A stretch of DNA of 8,925 nt from an uncultured Ruminococcus sp. GTDB taxonomy: Bacteria > Bacillota > Clostridia > Oscillospirales > Acutalibacteraceae. The stretch spans positions 1-8,925 of the forward strand of contig CADCOF010000319.1 in NCBI GenBank assembly GCA_902802975.1, given 5' to 3'. Position 1 is the first letter of the stretch, and each line of letters begins with the position of its first letter. Under the pieces are notes generated by a model, which worked only from the letters and a program-made list of their open reading frames with translations, made no database searches and was not told where the DNA came from. The position numbers were made by a program, and so were the translations under genes. Shown here in pieces: positions 1 through 6,378 of this stretch.

Positions 1-103
1 AGGAAGCAATGGTGGAAATGTTGTTTTCACCGGAACGCCCGAAGAGGCAGCAAAATGCGAAGAGTCGCTGACGGGGCAATATTTGAAAAAAATTAAAATA
101 TAA
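1..103 (+). CDS. uvrA: UvrA C-terminus (excinuclease ABC subunit A), 5' truncated by the window edge
   Basis: Reading from base 2, 33 codons run to a TAA at 101-103 and encode a tail containing GGNVVFTGTPEEAAKCEES followed by LTGQYLKKIKI. This is the characteristic end of UvrA, where the last strand of the second ATPase domain is followed by G-T-P-E-E and S-x-T-G-x-Y-L (here S-L-T-G-Q-Y-L). UvrA is the damage-recognition ATPase of nucleotide excision repair in the cytoplasm. It loads UvrB onto distorted DNA. Only the extreme C-terminus is present, so the zinc fingers and Walker motifs cannot be checked. The next gene starts about 90 nt downstream on the same strand, and I see no convincing terminator between them, so read-through into the TPR gene is possible. 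The short piece is diagnostic in pattern but could in principle belong to a UvrA paralogue. Confidence 0.88.
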   Translation, partial: GSNGGNVVFTGTPEEAAKCEESLTGQYLKKIKI

Positions 104-196
104 CTAAAGTTTTTGTCAGCGCATTATATGGGTATTACAGATATAGAGCTGCAAAACTGTATTTGTAATGCCTGGCAAAAAGAGGAGGGAAAATTC
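104..196 (+). other. Leader between uvrA and the TPR gene with weak competing inverted repeats
   Basis: No clear sigma-A promoter is visible. A TTGTCA at 113-118 lacks a good -10 partner, and TGTAAT at 164-169 lacks a good -35. Three short perfect inverted repeats exist: GCATTA 121-126 with TAATGC 166-171, ATTACA 134-139 with TGTAAT 164-169, and TACAG 136-140 with CTGTA 157-161. The pairings share bases and so exclude one another. No T-run follows, so this is not an intrinsic terminator. The stretch is also open in the TPR reading frame from a TTG at 113 and an ATG at 128, which weakens any regulatory reading. Confidence 0.3.
183..188 (+). promoter_or_regulatory. Ribosome binding site deciding the TPR gene start
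   Basis: A perfect AGGAGG lies 8 nt before the ATG at 197. The in-frame upstream candidates (TTG 113, ATG 128) have no comparable purine-rich element in front of them. This makes 197 the preferred start. Confidence 0.8.
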
Positions 197-2401
197 ATGT
201 CAATAATGGATGATTTGTACAAGACGGCCGGTATATGGAAGGTAATCCCTCTGTATGCGACAGCAACTTTATACCACAAAAATGGCAACTATCAAAAAGC
301 CATTGAGATGTTATCTAAATGCTATAAGCAAGGATGCGAATTGCTTGGTGAAAAGGATAAAATAACGCTGGGTATGCTGGATAATCTTGCCTATACATAC
401 AGACAAAAAGAAGATTACCAAAAAGCCATTGAACTGTTTTTAAAATGCTATGATCAGATGTGCGAAGTACTTGGAGAAAAGGACAGAAAAACGCTAAGTA
501 CTCTGAATAATCTTGCCTCTACATACGAAGAAAAAGGAGATTATCCAAAAGCCATAGAACTGTATTCGAAGTGCTATGAGCAGAGATGTGAGGTACTTGG
601 TGAAAAGGATAGCAGCACTTTAACTACTCTGGATAATCTTGCCGATTCATACAACAACAGCGGCAATTATCAAAAAGCTATTGAACTGTATTCGAAGTGC
701 TATGAACAGCGATGTGAGGTACTTGGAGAAAAGAATAGTGACACGCTGATTACGCTGTATAATCTTGCTCTTTCATACAACAACAGCGGTGATTATCAAA
801 AAGCCATTGAATTGTATTCGAAATGTTATAAGCAGGAATGTGAAGTGCGTGGTGAAAAGAACAGTGATACGCTGATTACTCTGAATAATCTTGCAAATTC
901 TTACTACAACAGCGGTGATTATCAAAAAGCTATTGAACTGGGGGTGAAATGCTATGAGCAGAGATGTGAGGTGCTTGGTGAAAAGGATAGCAGCACTTTA
1001 ACTACTCTGGATAATCTTGCCGATTCATACAGACTAAAAGGAGATTATCAAAAAGCCATTGAGCTATTCTCAAAATGCTATGAGCAGAGATGTGAGGTGC
1101 TTGGTGAAAAGAATCGTGATACGCTGCTTACTCTAAGTGGTCTTGCTATTTCATACAGAAAAAAAGGAGATTATCAAAAAGCTATAGAATTGGGTTCTAA
1201 ATGCTATGAGCAAAGATGTGAGGTGCTTGGCGAAAAGCATAAAAGTACGCTGATTACTTTGAATCATCTTGCCATTTCATACAGAGAAAAAGGAGATTAT
1301 CAAAAATCTATTGAACTGTTCTCAAAATGCTATGAGCAGCGATGTGAGGTGCTTGGTGAAGAGGATCCGAAAACACAGGAAACATTCAATGAATTAACAA
1401 AGGCACGCAGAAAAGAAGCTGAACATAATCGTACCGATGAGGAGAAAATTAAGGAACTGTACGATTCTGCCGAGTCATACAAGCAAAAAGGAGATTGCCA
1501 AAAAGCCATAGAACTGTATTCGGAATGCTACCACATGAGTATCGAGGTACACGGCGAAAATGCCCCTGAGACTTTGACGGTTTTGTCAAGTCTGGCTCAA
1601 TCGTACTACCTGAACAACGATTACAGAAAGGCAGCTGAATTGTACATAAAATGCTATGATAAAAGATGTGAGACGCTCGGCAAAAAGCATCCGGATACGC
1701 TGAGTACACACAACAGCCTTACATCCTTGTACAAAGCTATCACAGCTAAGGACTCTTCTGATAAGCGGATACAAAAGAGCGAAGACACGACAAAGTCGAA
1801 TTCCGATGGAACCGGCATTAGTTCAATGAGCGAAGAAATCCCCAAGCCGACTGCACCTAAAAAAACAGTGCCAAAGCTTAGCACACAGAGATATGACCTG
1901 CAAAGCGAAGAACTTGTTGGAAAATTCCCCACCGTACTCAGAAAAAACGGTCTTACATCAGGATTAAAAGATACAGTGGGCAACGGAGTAGACGCGATTG
2001 ATTATTATCTGCAAAGCTATGAGCTGAACCGTGAACTGCTCGGCGAAAAAAGACCTGAAACGGTAGGCTCACTGTGCAAACTGGTTGAATTGTACTACGA
2101 AAACGGAAATATCGAAAAAGCAGTTTCATATGGCACCGATTGTTACAAATTAATGATCGACGTAATGGGAGAACAACACCCCGATACATTGATTGCTTTG
2201 CATAATTTAATAATTGCTTTATTTAAAGCAGAGAAGTACGCAAAAACAAAACAGATGTGCGATTATGTTCTCAGCAACTCATGGATAAACGATCTGCCGA
2301 ACGATCTTCCATTGCTTACAGATACAGCGGCAATTTATGATAATCTCGGGCTGCCGAATGAAGCACAAAAAATTCTTGATCGTATCAGCGATAATACATA
2401 G
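197..2401 (+). CDS. Large tetratricopeptide-repeat protein, kinesin-light-chain-like TPRs (734 aa)
   Basis: The predicted protein is 734 residues from ATG 197; the frame is open to 113, which would add 28 residues. After a 29-residue N-terminus come eight back-to-back units of exactly 42 residues (about residues 30-365), typified by GDYQKAIELYSKCYEQRCEV then LGEKDSSTLTTLDNLADSY. A ninth unit is lengthened to 66 residues by a charged insert, and units 10 and 11 follow. Next come a Ser/Thr/Lys/Pro-rich linker of about 79 residues (1742-1978), two diverged units (1979-2230) and a last degenerate helix pair. The pattern matches TPR_12/kinesin-light-chain repeats, which form superhelical protein-binding scaffolds. 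There is no signal peptide, membrane segment or attached catalytic domain, so it is probably a cytoplasmic adaptor. Its partner is unknown. Oddly, 10 of the 13 units carry a C-x4-C pair (unit positions 13 and 18), giving about 25 cysteines. A small ORF follows after 9 nt and dnaE follows that, suggesting one transcript. The TPR call is firm; the function is not known. Confidence 0.93.
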   Translation: MSIMDDLYKTAGIWKVIPLYATATLYHKNGNYQKAIEMLSKCYKQGCELLGEKDKITLGMLDNLAYTYRQKEDYQKAIELFLKCYDQMCEVLGEKDRKTLSTLNNLASTYEEKGDYPKAIELYSKCYEQRCEVLGEKDSSTLTTLDNLADSYNNSGNYQKAIELYSKCYEQRCEVLGEKNSDTLITLYNLALSYNNSGDYQKAIELYSKCYKQECEVRGEKNSDTLITLNNLANSYYNSGDYQKAIELGVKCYEQRCEVLGEKDSSTLTTLDNLADSYRLKGDYQKAIELFSKCYEQRCEVLGEKNRDTLLTLSGLAISYRKKGDYQKAIELGSKCYEQRCEVLGEKHKSTLITLNHLAISYREKGDYQKSIELFSKCYEQRCEVLGEEDPKTQETFNELTKARRKEAEHNRTDEEKIKELYDSAESYKQKGDCQKAIELYSECYHMSIEVHGENAPETLTVLSSLAQSYYLNNDYRKAAELYIKCYDKRCETLGKKHPDTLSTHNSLTSLYKAITAKDSSDKRIQKSEDTTKSNSDGTGISSMSEEIPKPTAPKKTVPKLSTQRYDLQSEELVGKFPTVLRKNGLTSGLKDTVGNGVDAIDYYLQSYELNRELLGEKRPETVGSLCKLVELYYENGNIEKAVSYGTDCYKLMIDVMGEQHPDTLIALHNLIIALFKAEKYAKTKQMCDYVLSNSWINDLPNDLPLLTDTAAIYDNLGLPNEAQKILDRISDNT
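572..653 (+). repeat. 82-nt near-identical duplicate, copy 1 (partner 950-1031)
   Basis: Bases 572-653 and 950-1031 differ at a single position (A in the first copy, G in the second, at 595 and 973), which is synonymous or nearly so. The offset is 378 bp, exactly three 126-bp units. Identity at third codon positions points to recent duplication or gene conversion, since protein-level selection alone would not preserve it. Confidence 0.88.
950..1031 (+). repeat. 82-nt near-identical duplicate, copy 2 (partner 572-653)
   Basis: This is the second copy of the segment at 572-653, lying in TPR unit 6. Similarity drops sharply just after 1031: unit 3 continues into an Asn-Asn-Ser helix end, while unit 6 continues into Arg-Leu-Lys. 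The homogenised tract is therefore short and internal to the unit. Confidence 0.88.
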
Positions 2402-2410
2402 CTATCTCAA

Positions 2411-2764
2411 ATGTCCGACAAAAAAATCAAAAAGAGACTAAAACAACTCAAAAGACAAGGTCTGCTGTCTGAAGTAACAGAGGATTTTCAGCATAGCGAA
2501 GAAAAGTACAATGATGTTTTTCGCCTTGGTAAACACTACATTTTTTGTAAAGGAAGTATAATTCGTATATCAGATATCAGAAAAATAAAAAGAATATGCA
2601 CTGATTATTATGATAAAACCCCGGAAGTGTTTATTTATCAAGTTAATGTATATTATGTATCTAAGGGTATGGGTAGTGAGCTAAATATTTATGGCTTTGA
2701 TGAGACTCTTTCCGACAACGCTATGTGGAAGAATGTTACAGGTGAACTGCCCGGAGATGATTGA
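2411..2764 (+). CDS. Small hypothetical protein with basic N-terminal helix (117 aa)
   Basis: I do not recognise this gene. It runs from ATG 2411 to TGA 2764. The first 20 residues are strongly basic (KKIKKRLKQLKRQG) and probably helical. An acidic segment and then a likely beta-rich stretch follow (YIFCKGSIIRISDIRKIKR, then a segment ending in IYQVNVYYVSKG). The 'R-I-S-D-I-x-K-I' motif with alternating strands loosely resembles small PH-like domains, but this is a guess from pattern only. There is no signal peptide or membrane helix. No Shine-Dalgarno is seen before the ATG. With only 9 nt after the TPR stop, translation may be coupled to that gene. Its own stop codon lies inside the dnaE ribosome binding site. 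The DNA is visibly more AT-rich than dnaE, consistent with an accessory or transferred gene. Coding status is supported by an open frame that fits tightly between two genes. Confidence 0.68.
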   Translation: MSDKKIKKRLKQLKRQGLLSEVTEDFQHSEEKYNDVFRLGKHYIFCKGSIIRISDIRKIKRICTDYYDKTPEVFIYQVNVYYVSKGMGSELNIYGFDETLSDNAMWKNVTGELPGDD

Positions 2765-2770
2765 GGTGAT
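2763..2770 (+). promoter_or_regulatory. Ribosome binding site for dnaE, overlapping the upstream stop codon
   Basis: GAGGTGAT is an extended match to the 3' end of 16S rRNA (GGAGGUGAU). It sits 5 nt before the TTG at 2776. An ATG at 2769 is in another frame. The element includes the last two bases of the TGA (2762-2764) ending the small ORF, so the two genes are likely translationally coupled. Confidence 0.82.
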
Positions 2771-2775
2771 GTATA

Positions 2776-5700
2776 TTGGGATTTGCACATCTACATTTGC
2801 ACAGCGAATACAGCCTTCTTGACGGCGCGTGCCGATTAAAAGACTTTGTTTCGACAATCAAAGAGCTTGGTCAGAATTCGGCTGCCGTTACCGATCACGG
2901 AAATATGTTCGGCGCGCTTGAATTCTATCTTGAAGCAAAAGCACAGGGGATAAAGCCAATCATTGGCTGCGAGGCATACGTTGCGCCCAGATCACGATTT
3001 GATAAAACGGCGGAATATGATTCTAAGCCTTTTCACCTGATTTTGCTGTGTGAGAATAATACCGGTTATAGCAATCTTTGCAAGCTGATCTCACTTGCGT
3101 GGACAGAAGGATTTTACGGAAAGCCACGTATCGATGAGGAACTTCTTGAATTATATCACGATGGTCTTATTTGTCTGTCGGCATGTGTTGCCGGCGAGCT
3201 GCCGCGGCTTATTCTGAATGGCGAATTTGACGCAGCTTACAAGAAAGCACAGTATTATCGTCAAATCTTCGGTGAGGACAATTTCTTTTTGGAAATTCAG
3301 GATCACGGTCTTCCCGAAGAGGAAACAGTGAATAAAACGCTCAAGAAAATGTCGCACGAGCTTGGTATCCCGCTTGTATGCACAAACGATTGTCATTATG
3401 TGCAGCGAGAGGACGCCTCAGTGCATGATATTTTGCTTTGTATTCAGACAGGAAAAACAGTCGATGATACCGACAGAATGAAGTTTCCGAACGACGAGTT
3501 TTATATCAAGTCCGAAAGCGAGATGCGTTCTCTGTTTTATGATGTTCCCGACGCAATAGAAAATACGCAGAGAATAGCAGACAAGTGTTGTGTGGAATTT
3601 GAGTTTGGGAATACAAAGCTGCCTCACTACAATGTTCCAAACGGTGAGGATCATTATCAGTATTTTCGCCGCAAGTGTTATGAAGGGTTAACACAGCGTT
3701 ACAGTAGCGGTGTTTCCGCCGAAATAAAAAACAGGCTTGAATATGAGCTTGATGTCATTAACAAAATGGGTTTTGTCGATTATTTTCTGATCGTCAGTGA
3801 TTTTATCATGTACGCAAAGAATCGTGATATCCCCGTTGGCCCCGGCAGAGGTTCCGGTGCGGGAAGTCTTGCGGCATATTGTATGGGGATTACAGATATT
3901 GATCCGATCAAATATGATCTGATCTTTGAACGATTCTTAAATCCCGAGCGAGTAACTATGCCTGATTTCGATGTGGATTTTTGCAGCAGGCGCAGGGGAG
4001 AGGTTATTGATTACGTTATCAGAAAATATGGCAGCGACCATGTGGCGCAAATAGCTGCGTTCGATACAATGGCGGCAAAAAGTGCGATACGTGACGCAGG
4101 ACGCGCAATGGGGCTTCCGCGCACTGTTGTAGACACGACCGCAAAAGCAGTACCCAGGACGCTGAATATTACTTTGAAAAAAGCACTTGAACAATCAACT
4201 GAATTAAAAGCACTGTATAACACAAATACACAGGTAAAAAAACTAATTGATGTGGCGATGAAGATCGAGGGTATGCCGAGAAATACCACAACTCATGCTG
4301 CCGGAGTTGTAATAACGCGCGACCCTGTTGACACATATGTGCCGCTTGCGAAAAACGATGATACAATCGTAACACAGTACACAATGGGGCTGCTAGAAAA
4401 GCTTGGACTTCTGAAAATGGATTTTCTGGCACTTCGAAATCTGACGATCCTTCACGATGCAAAAGAATTGATACAAAAAGCGGACAGGTCGTTTTCAGAC
4501 GATATGATAGATATTACAGACCCGAAAGTCTATAAAATGATATCGCATGGATATACCGATGGTGTGTTTCAGTTTGAATCTGCCGGTATGCGCAGAGTGA
4601 TAATGCAGCTGAAACCCGAAAATATTGAGGATCTTATTGCAGTTTTGTCTCTGTATCGTCCGGGGCCTATGGATTCCATTCCCAAATACATAGAATGCCG
4701 TCATAACCCGCAAAAAGTAACATATAAACACCCACTTCTCGAAAAAATACTCAATGTTACATACGGATGCATAGTGTATCAAGAACAAGTTATGCAGATA
4801 TTTCGTGAACTTGCGGGGTATTCTTTCGGCAGGGCAGATGTTGTGCGCCGCGCTATGGCAAAAAAGAAAAAAGACGTGATGGAGCAGGAGCGCAGAACGT
4901 TCATTTACGGATATGAGGGTGACAGCGAAAACCCGAAAGTTGACGGCTGCATAAAACGAGGAGTTGACGAACAGACCGCAGCAGAAATATTTGCCGAAAT
5001 GGAAAGTTTTGCCTCGTATGCGTTCAACAAGTCACATGCGGCGGCATATGCCAATATTTCATATATGACTGCGTGGTATAAGTTCTATTATCCCAAACAG
5101 TATATGGCTGCATTGATGAATAATATGTCGGATGATCGAAACAATCTGGTGGAGTATATAGACGAATGCAAACGTTTGGGAATACGTGTATTGCCGCCTC
5201 ATGTTAATTATAGTTATTATGATTTTTCGGTCAGCGGCAGCGCAGTAACATTCGGTTTGGCGGCGATCAAAGGTCTGGGACCTTTTGTTGCAGCGGAAAT
5301 AGTAAAAGAACGCGAGTTTAATGGTGAATACAAAAGTTTCGTTAGTTTTTGCAGCCGAATTGCCGGTAAACGCGTAAACGTACAGAGTGTGGAAAGTCTC
5401 ATCAAGGCGGGCGCGCTTGACGGGATAGGTGCAAACAGGCAGCAGATGCTGCTCTCCGCACGAAAAGTCCTTGAAGGCGCGGAAAAAGATCGCCGTGGAA
5501 ATGTCGAGGGGCAAATGTCACTTTTCGGTGATATGGCATCAGATCAGTCTGTGGAAATGACTCTTCCCGATTGTAAAGAGTTCAGCGCACAAAAATTACT
5601 GGCTATGGAAAAAGAAGTTACCGGTTTGTTTTTGACCGGTCATCCGCTTGATGAGTACAGACCGTTTATCAATTCGGCGAAACTAAATACTATCGCAGCG

Positions 5701-6252
5701 ATCATAAAGGAGCGCGAGGTTTTCGAAGATAAGCCGCTTCATTTTGTAGTTTTAGTAAACACGATACGAATGATGACAACAAAAAAACAGCAGCTTATGG
5801 CATTTGCCGCAGTTGAAGATTTGAGCGCAGGTATAGAAATGATAGTATTTCCGAAGACTTTGACGGAATACAATGGCATCTTTTTTGAGGGCAGTGTATT
5901 GGAAATGTGGGGTCATATAGTTGACGACGAAAATGATCTGCGCATTATTTGTGACAGAATTTCGCCCGCGCCAAAAGCTGCAGCAGCATCGCAGTCGGTA
6001 TCTTCTGTATCTAATGCAGTCTCAAAGCGCGCGTCAAGGATATTTATCAAGCTGCCTTCTCGTGATTCAAAGGAATGTGATTACACCAAAAAGCTTCTGG
6101 CAGTATTTGACGGCACAACTCCGGTGTCGCTTTATTATTCCGATACAAAAACATATGATCATTTGCCCCGATCTAATAATGTTGATATTAATGATGTGAT
6201 GGTTGCGGAGCTAAAAAGAGTTTTGGGCAAAGATTCTGTAGTACTAAAATAA
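2776..6252 (+). CDS. dnaE: DNA polymerase III alpha subunit DnaE (1158 aa, TTG start)
   Basis: This is a replicative C-family polymerase, full length (E. coli DnaE is 1160 aa). The TTG start is chosen because the family begins with the PHP motif at once: HLHLHSEYSLLDG starts at residue 5. The PHP domain (about 1-270) keeps all nine expected metal ligands by alignment from memory: H7, H9, D16, H41, E66, H87, C137, D205 and H207. A metal-dependent 3'-5' exonuclease is therefore plausible. The polymerase core has GRGSGAGS (357-364) and the catalytic aspartates D397/D399/D401 region of PDFDVDF (the pair equivalent to E. coli D401/D403) plus D549 in KMDFLALRNLTIL. Helix-hairpin-helix DNA-binding segments lie at about 828-895. 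An internal beta-clamp-binding motif QMSLF lies at 913-917, an OB-fold at about 985-1065, and an Ala/Ser-rich linker leads to the C-terminal tail. In Firmicutes, DnaE usually works beside PolC; whether PolC exists here cannot be seen. It is probably co-transcribed with the TPR and small ORFs. No disruption is seen. Confidence 0.97.
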   Translation: MGFAHLHLHSEYSLLDGACRLKDFVSTIKELGQNSAAVTDHGNMFGALEFYLEAKAQGIKPIIGCEAYVAPRSRFDKTAEYDSKPFHLILLCENNTGYSNLCKLISLAWTEGFYGKPRIDEELLELYHDGLICLSACVAGELPRLILNGEFDAAYKKAQYYRQIFGEDNFFLEIQDHGLPEEETVNKTLKKMSHELGIPLVCTNDCHYVQREDASVHDILLCIQTGKTVDDTDRMKFPNDEFYIKSESEMRSLFYDVPDAIENTQRIADKCCVEFEFGNTKLPHYNVPNGEDHYQYFRRKCYEGLTQRYSSGVSAEIKNRLEYELDVINKMGFVDYFLIVSDFIMYAKNRDIPVGPGRGSGAGSLAAYCMGITDIDPIKYDLIFERFLNPERVTMPDFDVDFCSRRRGEVIDYVIRKYGSDHVAQIAAFDTMAAKSAIRDAGRAMGLPRTVVDTTAKAVPRTLNITLKKALEQSTELKALYNTNTQVKKLIDVAMKIEGMPRNTTTHAAGVVITRDPVDTYVPLAKNDDTIVTQYTMGLLEKLGLLKMDFLALRNLTILHDAKELIQKADRSFSDDMIDITDPKVYKMISHGYTDGVFQFESAGMRRVIMQLKPENIEDLIAVLSLYRPGPMDSIPKYIECRHNPQKVTYKHPLLEKILNVTYGCIVYQEQVMQIFRELAGYSFGRADVVRRAMAKKKKDVMEQERRTFIYGYEGDSENPKVDGCIKRGVDEQTAAEIFAEMESFASYAFNKSHAAAYANISYMTAWYKFYYPKQYMAALMNNMSDDRNNLVEYIDECKRLGIRVLPPHVNYSYYDFSVSGSAVTFGLAAIKGLGPFVAAEIVKEREFNGEYKSFVSFCSRIAGKRVNVQSVESLIKAGALDGIGANRQQMLLSARKVLEGAEKDRRGNVEGQMSLFGDMASDQSVEMTLPDCKEFSAQKLLAMEKEVTGLFLTGHPLDEYRPFINSAKLNTIAAIIKEREVFEDKPLHFVVLVNTIRMMTTKKQQLMAFAAVEDLSAGIEMIVFPKTLTEYNGIFFEGSVLEMWGHIVDDENDLRIICDRISPAPKAAAASQSVSSVSNAVSKRASRIFIKLPSRDSKECDYTKKLLAVFDGTTPVSLYYSDTKTYDHLPRSNNVDINDVMVAELKRVLGKDSVVLK

Positions 6253-6274
6253 TATGGCGGCATGTTGCTGCATA
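6253..6274 (+). other. Weak hairpin after dnaE, possible imperfect terminator
   Basis: TAT-G-GCGGCA, loop TGT, then TGCTGC-ATA can form a 9-bp stem with one bulged G and one G-U pair, immediately after the dnaE stop. It is not followed directly by a T-run; the nearest is a short T stretch about 18 nt later at 6293-6297. It may therefore be a partial terminator or RNA end-protecting hairpin, or simply chance. Confidence 0.3.
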
Positions 6275-6293
6275 CGATTCGCGCTCAATTAAT

Positions 6294-6322
6294 TTTTGAA
6301 CGAGTATGAAAAATTATATAAT
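6294..6322 (+). promoter_or_regulatory. Sigma-A type promoter for the NSS-azlCD operon
   Basis: A perfect -10 TATAAT lies at 6317-6322. The -35 is either TTTTGA (6294-6299, 17-bp spacer) or TTGAAC (6296-6301, 15-bp spacer). Transcription would start near 6329. That leaves a leader of about 50 nt to the preferred ATG at 6379 and argues against the unsupported upstream ATG at 6334. Confidence 0.68.
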
Positions 6323-6378
6323 AGTAACATAACATGATACAACCAAATTTTATTATACGAGAGGAGTATTTGTTTAAA

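Larger units (their letters stand above)
284..1741 (+). repeat. Tandem 126-bp DNA repeat array encoding 11 TPR units
   Basis: Units begin at 284, 410, 536, 662, 788, 914, 1040, 1166, 1292 (long, 198 bp), 1490 and 1616. The first eight are exactly 126 bp with no indels. Two more diverged units lie at 1979-2104 and 2105-2230. Units 3 to 9 are highly similar at the DNA level, including synonymous positions, so the array could change copy number by recombination. Confidence 0.92.

Noticed and set aside
284..1741. Regular DNA repeats suggesting a CRISPR-like or minisatellite array
   Set aside because: The 126-bp period is in frame, encodes canonical 42-residue TPR units throughout, and has no unique spacers between short repeats.
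1449..2189. Several minus-strand ORFs of 62-109 codons under the TPR gene
   Set aside because: They are antisense to repeat-coding sequence, overlap one another, and lack ribosome binding sites or recognisable domains.
197..2401. TPR gene as a defence (NLR-like or CHAT-TPR) protein
   Set aside because: No NTPase, protease, TIR, nuclease or membrane effector domain is present in it or in the adjacent small ORF. KLC-like TPRs alone do not justify the call.
2697..2726. Possible internal promoter for dnaE inside the small ORF (TTGATG and CTATGT)
   Set aside because: The -10 match is poor and the sequence is coding. It is not distinguishable from chance.
5059..5514. 151-codon open frame on the minus strand inside dnaE
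   Set aside because: It is wholly antisense to the conserved dnaE core. The translation is rich in Cys, Phe, Ile and Arg with no recognisable motif. It is a shadow of the coding strand.
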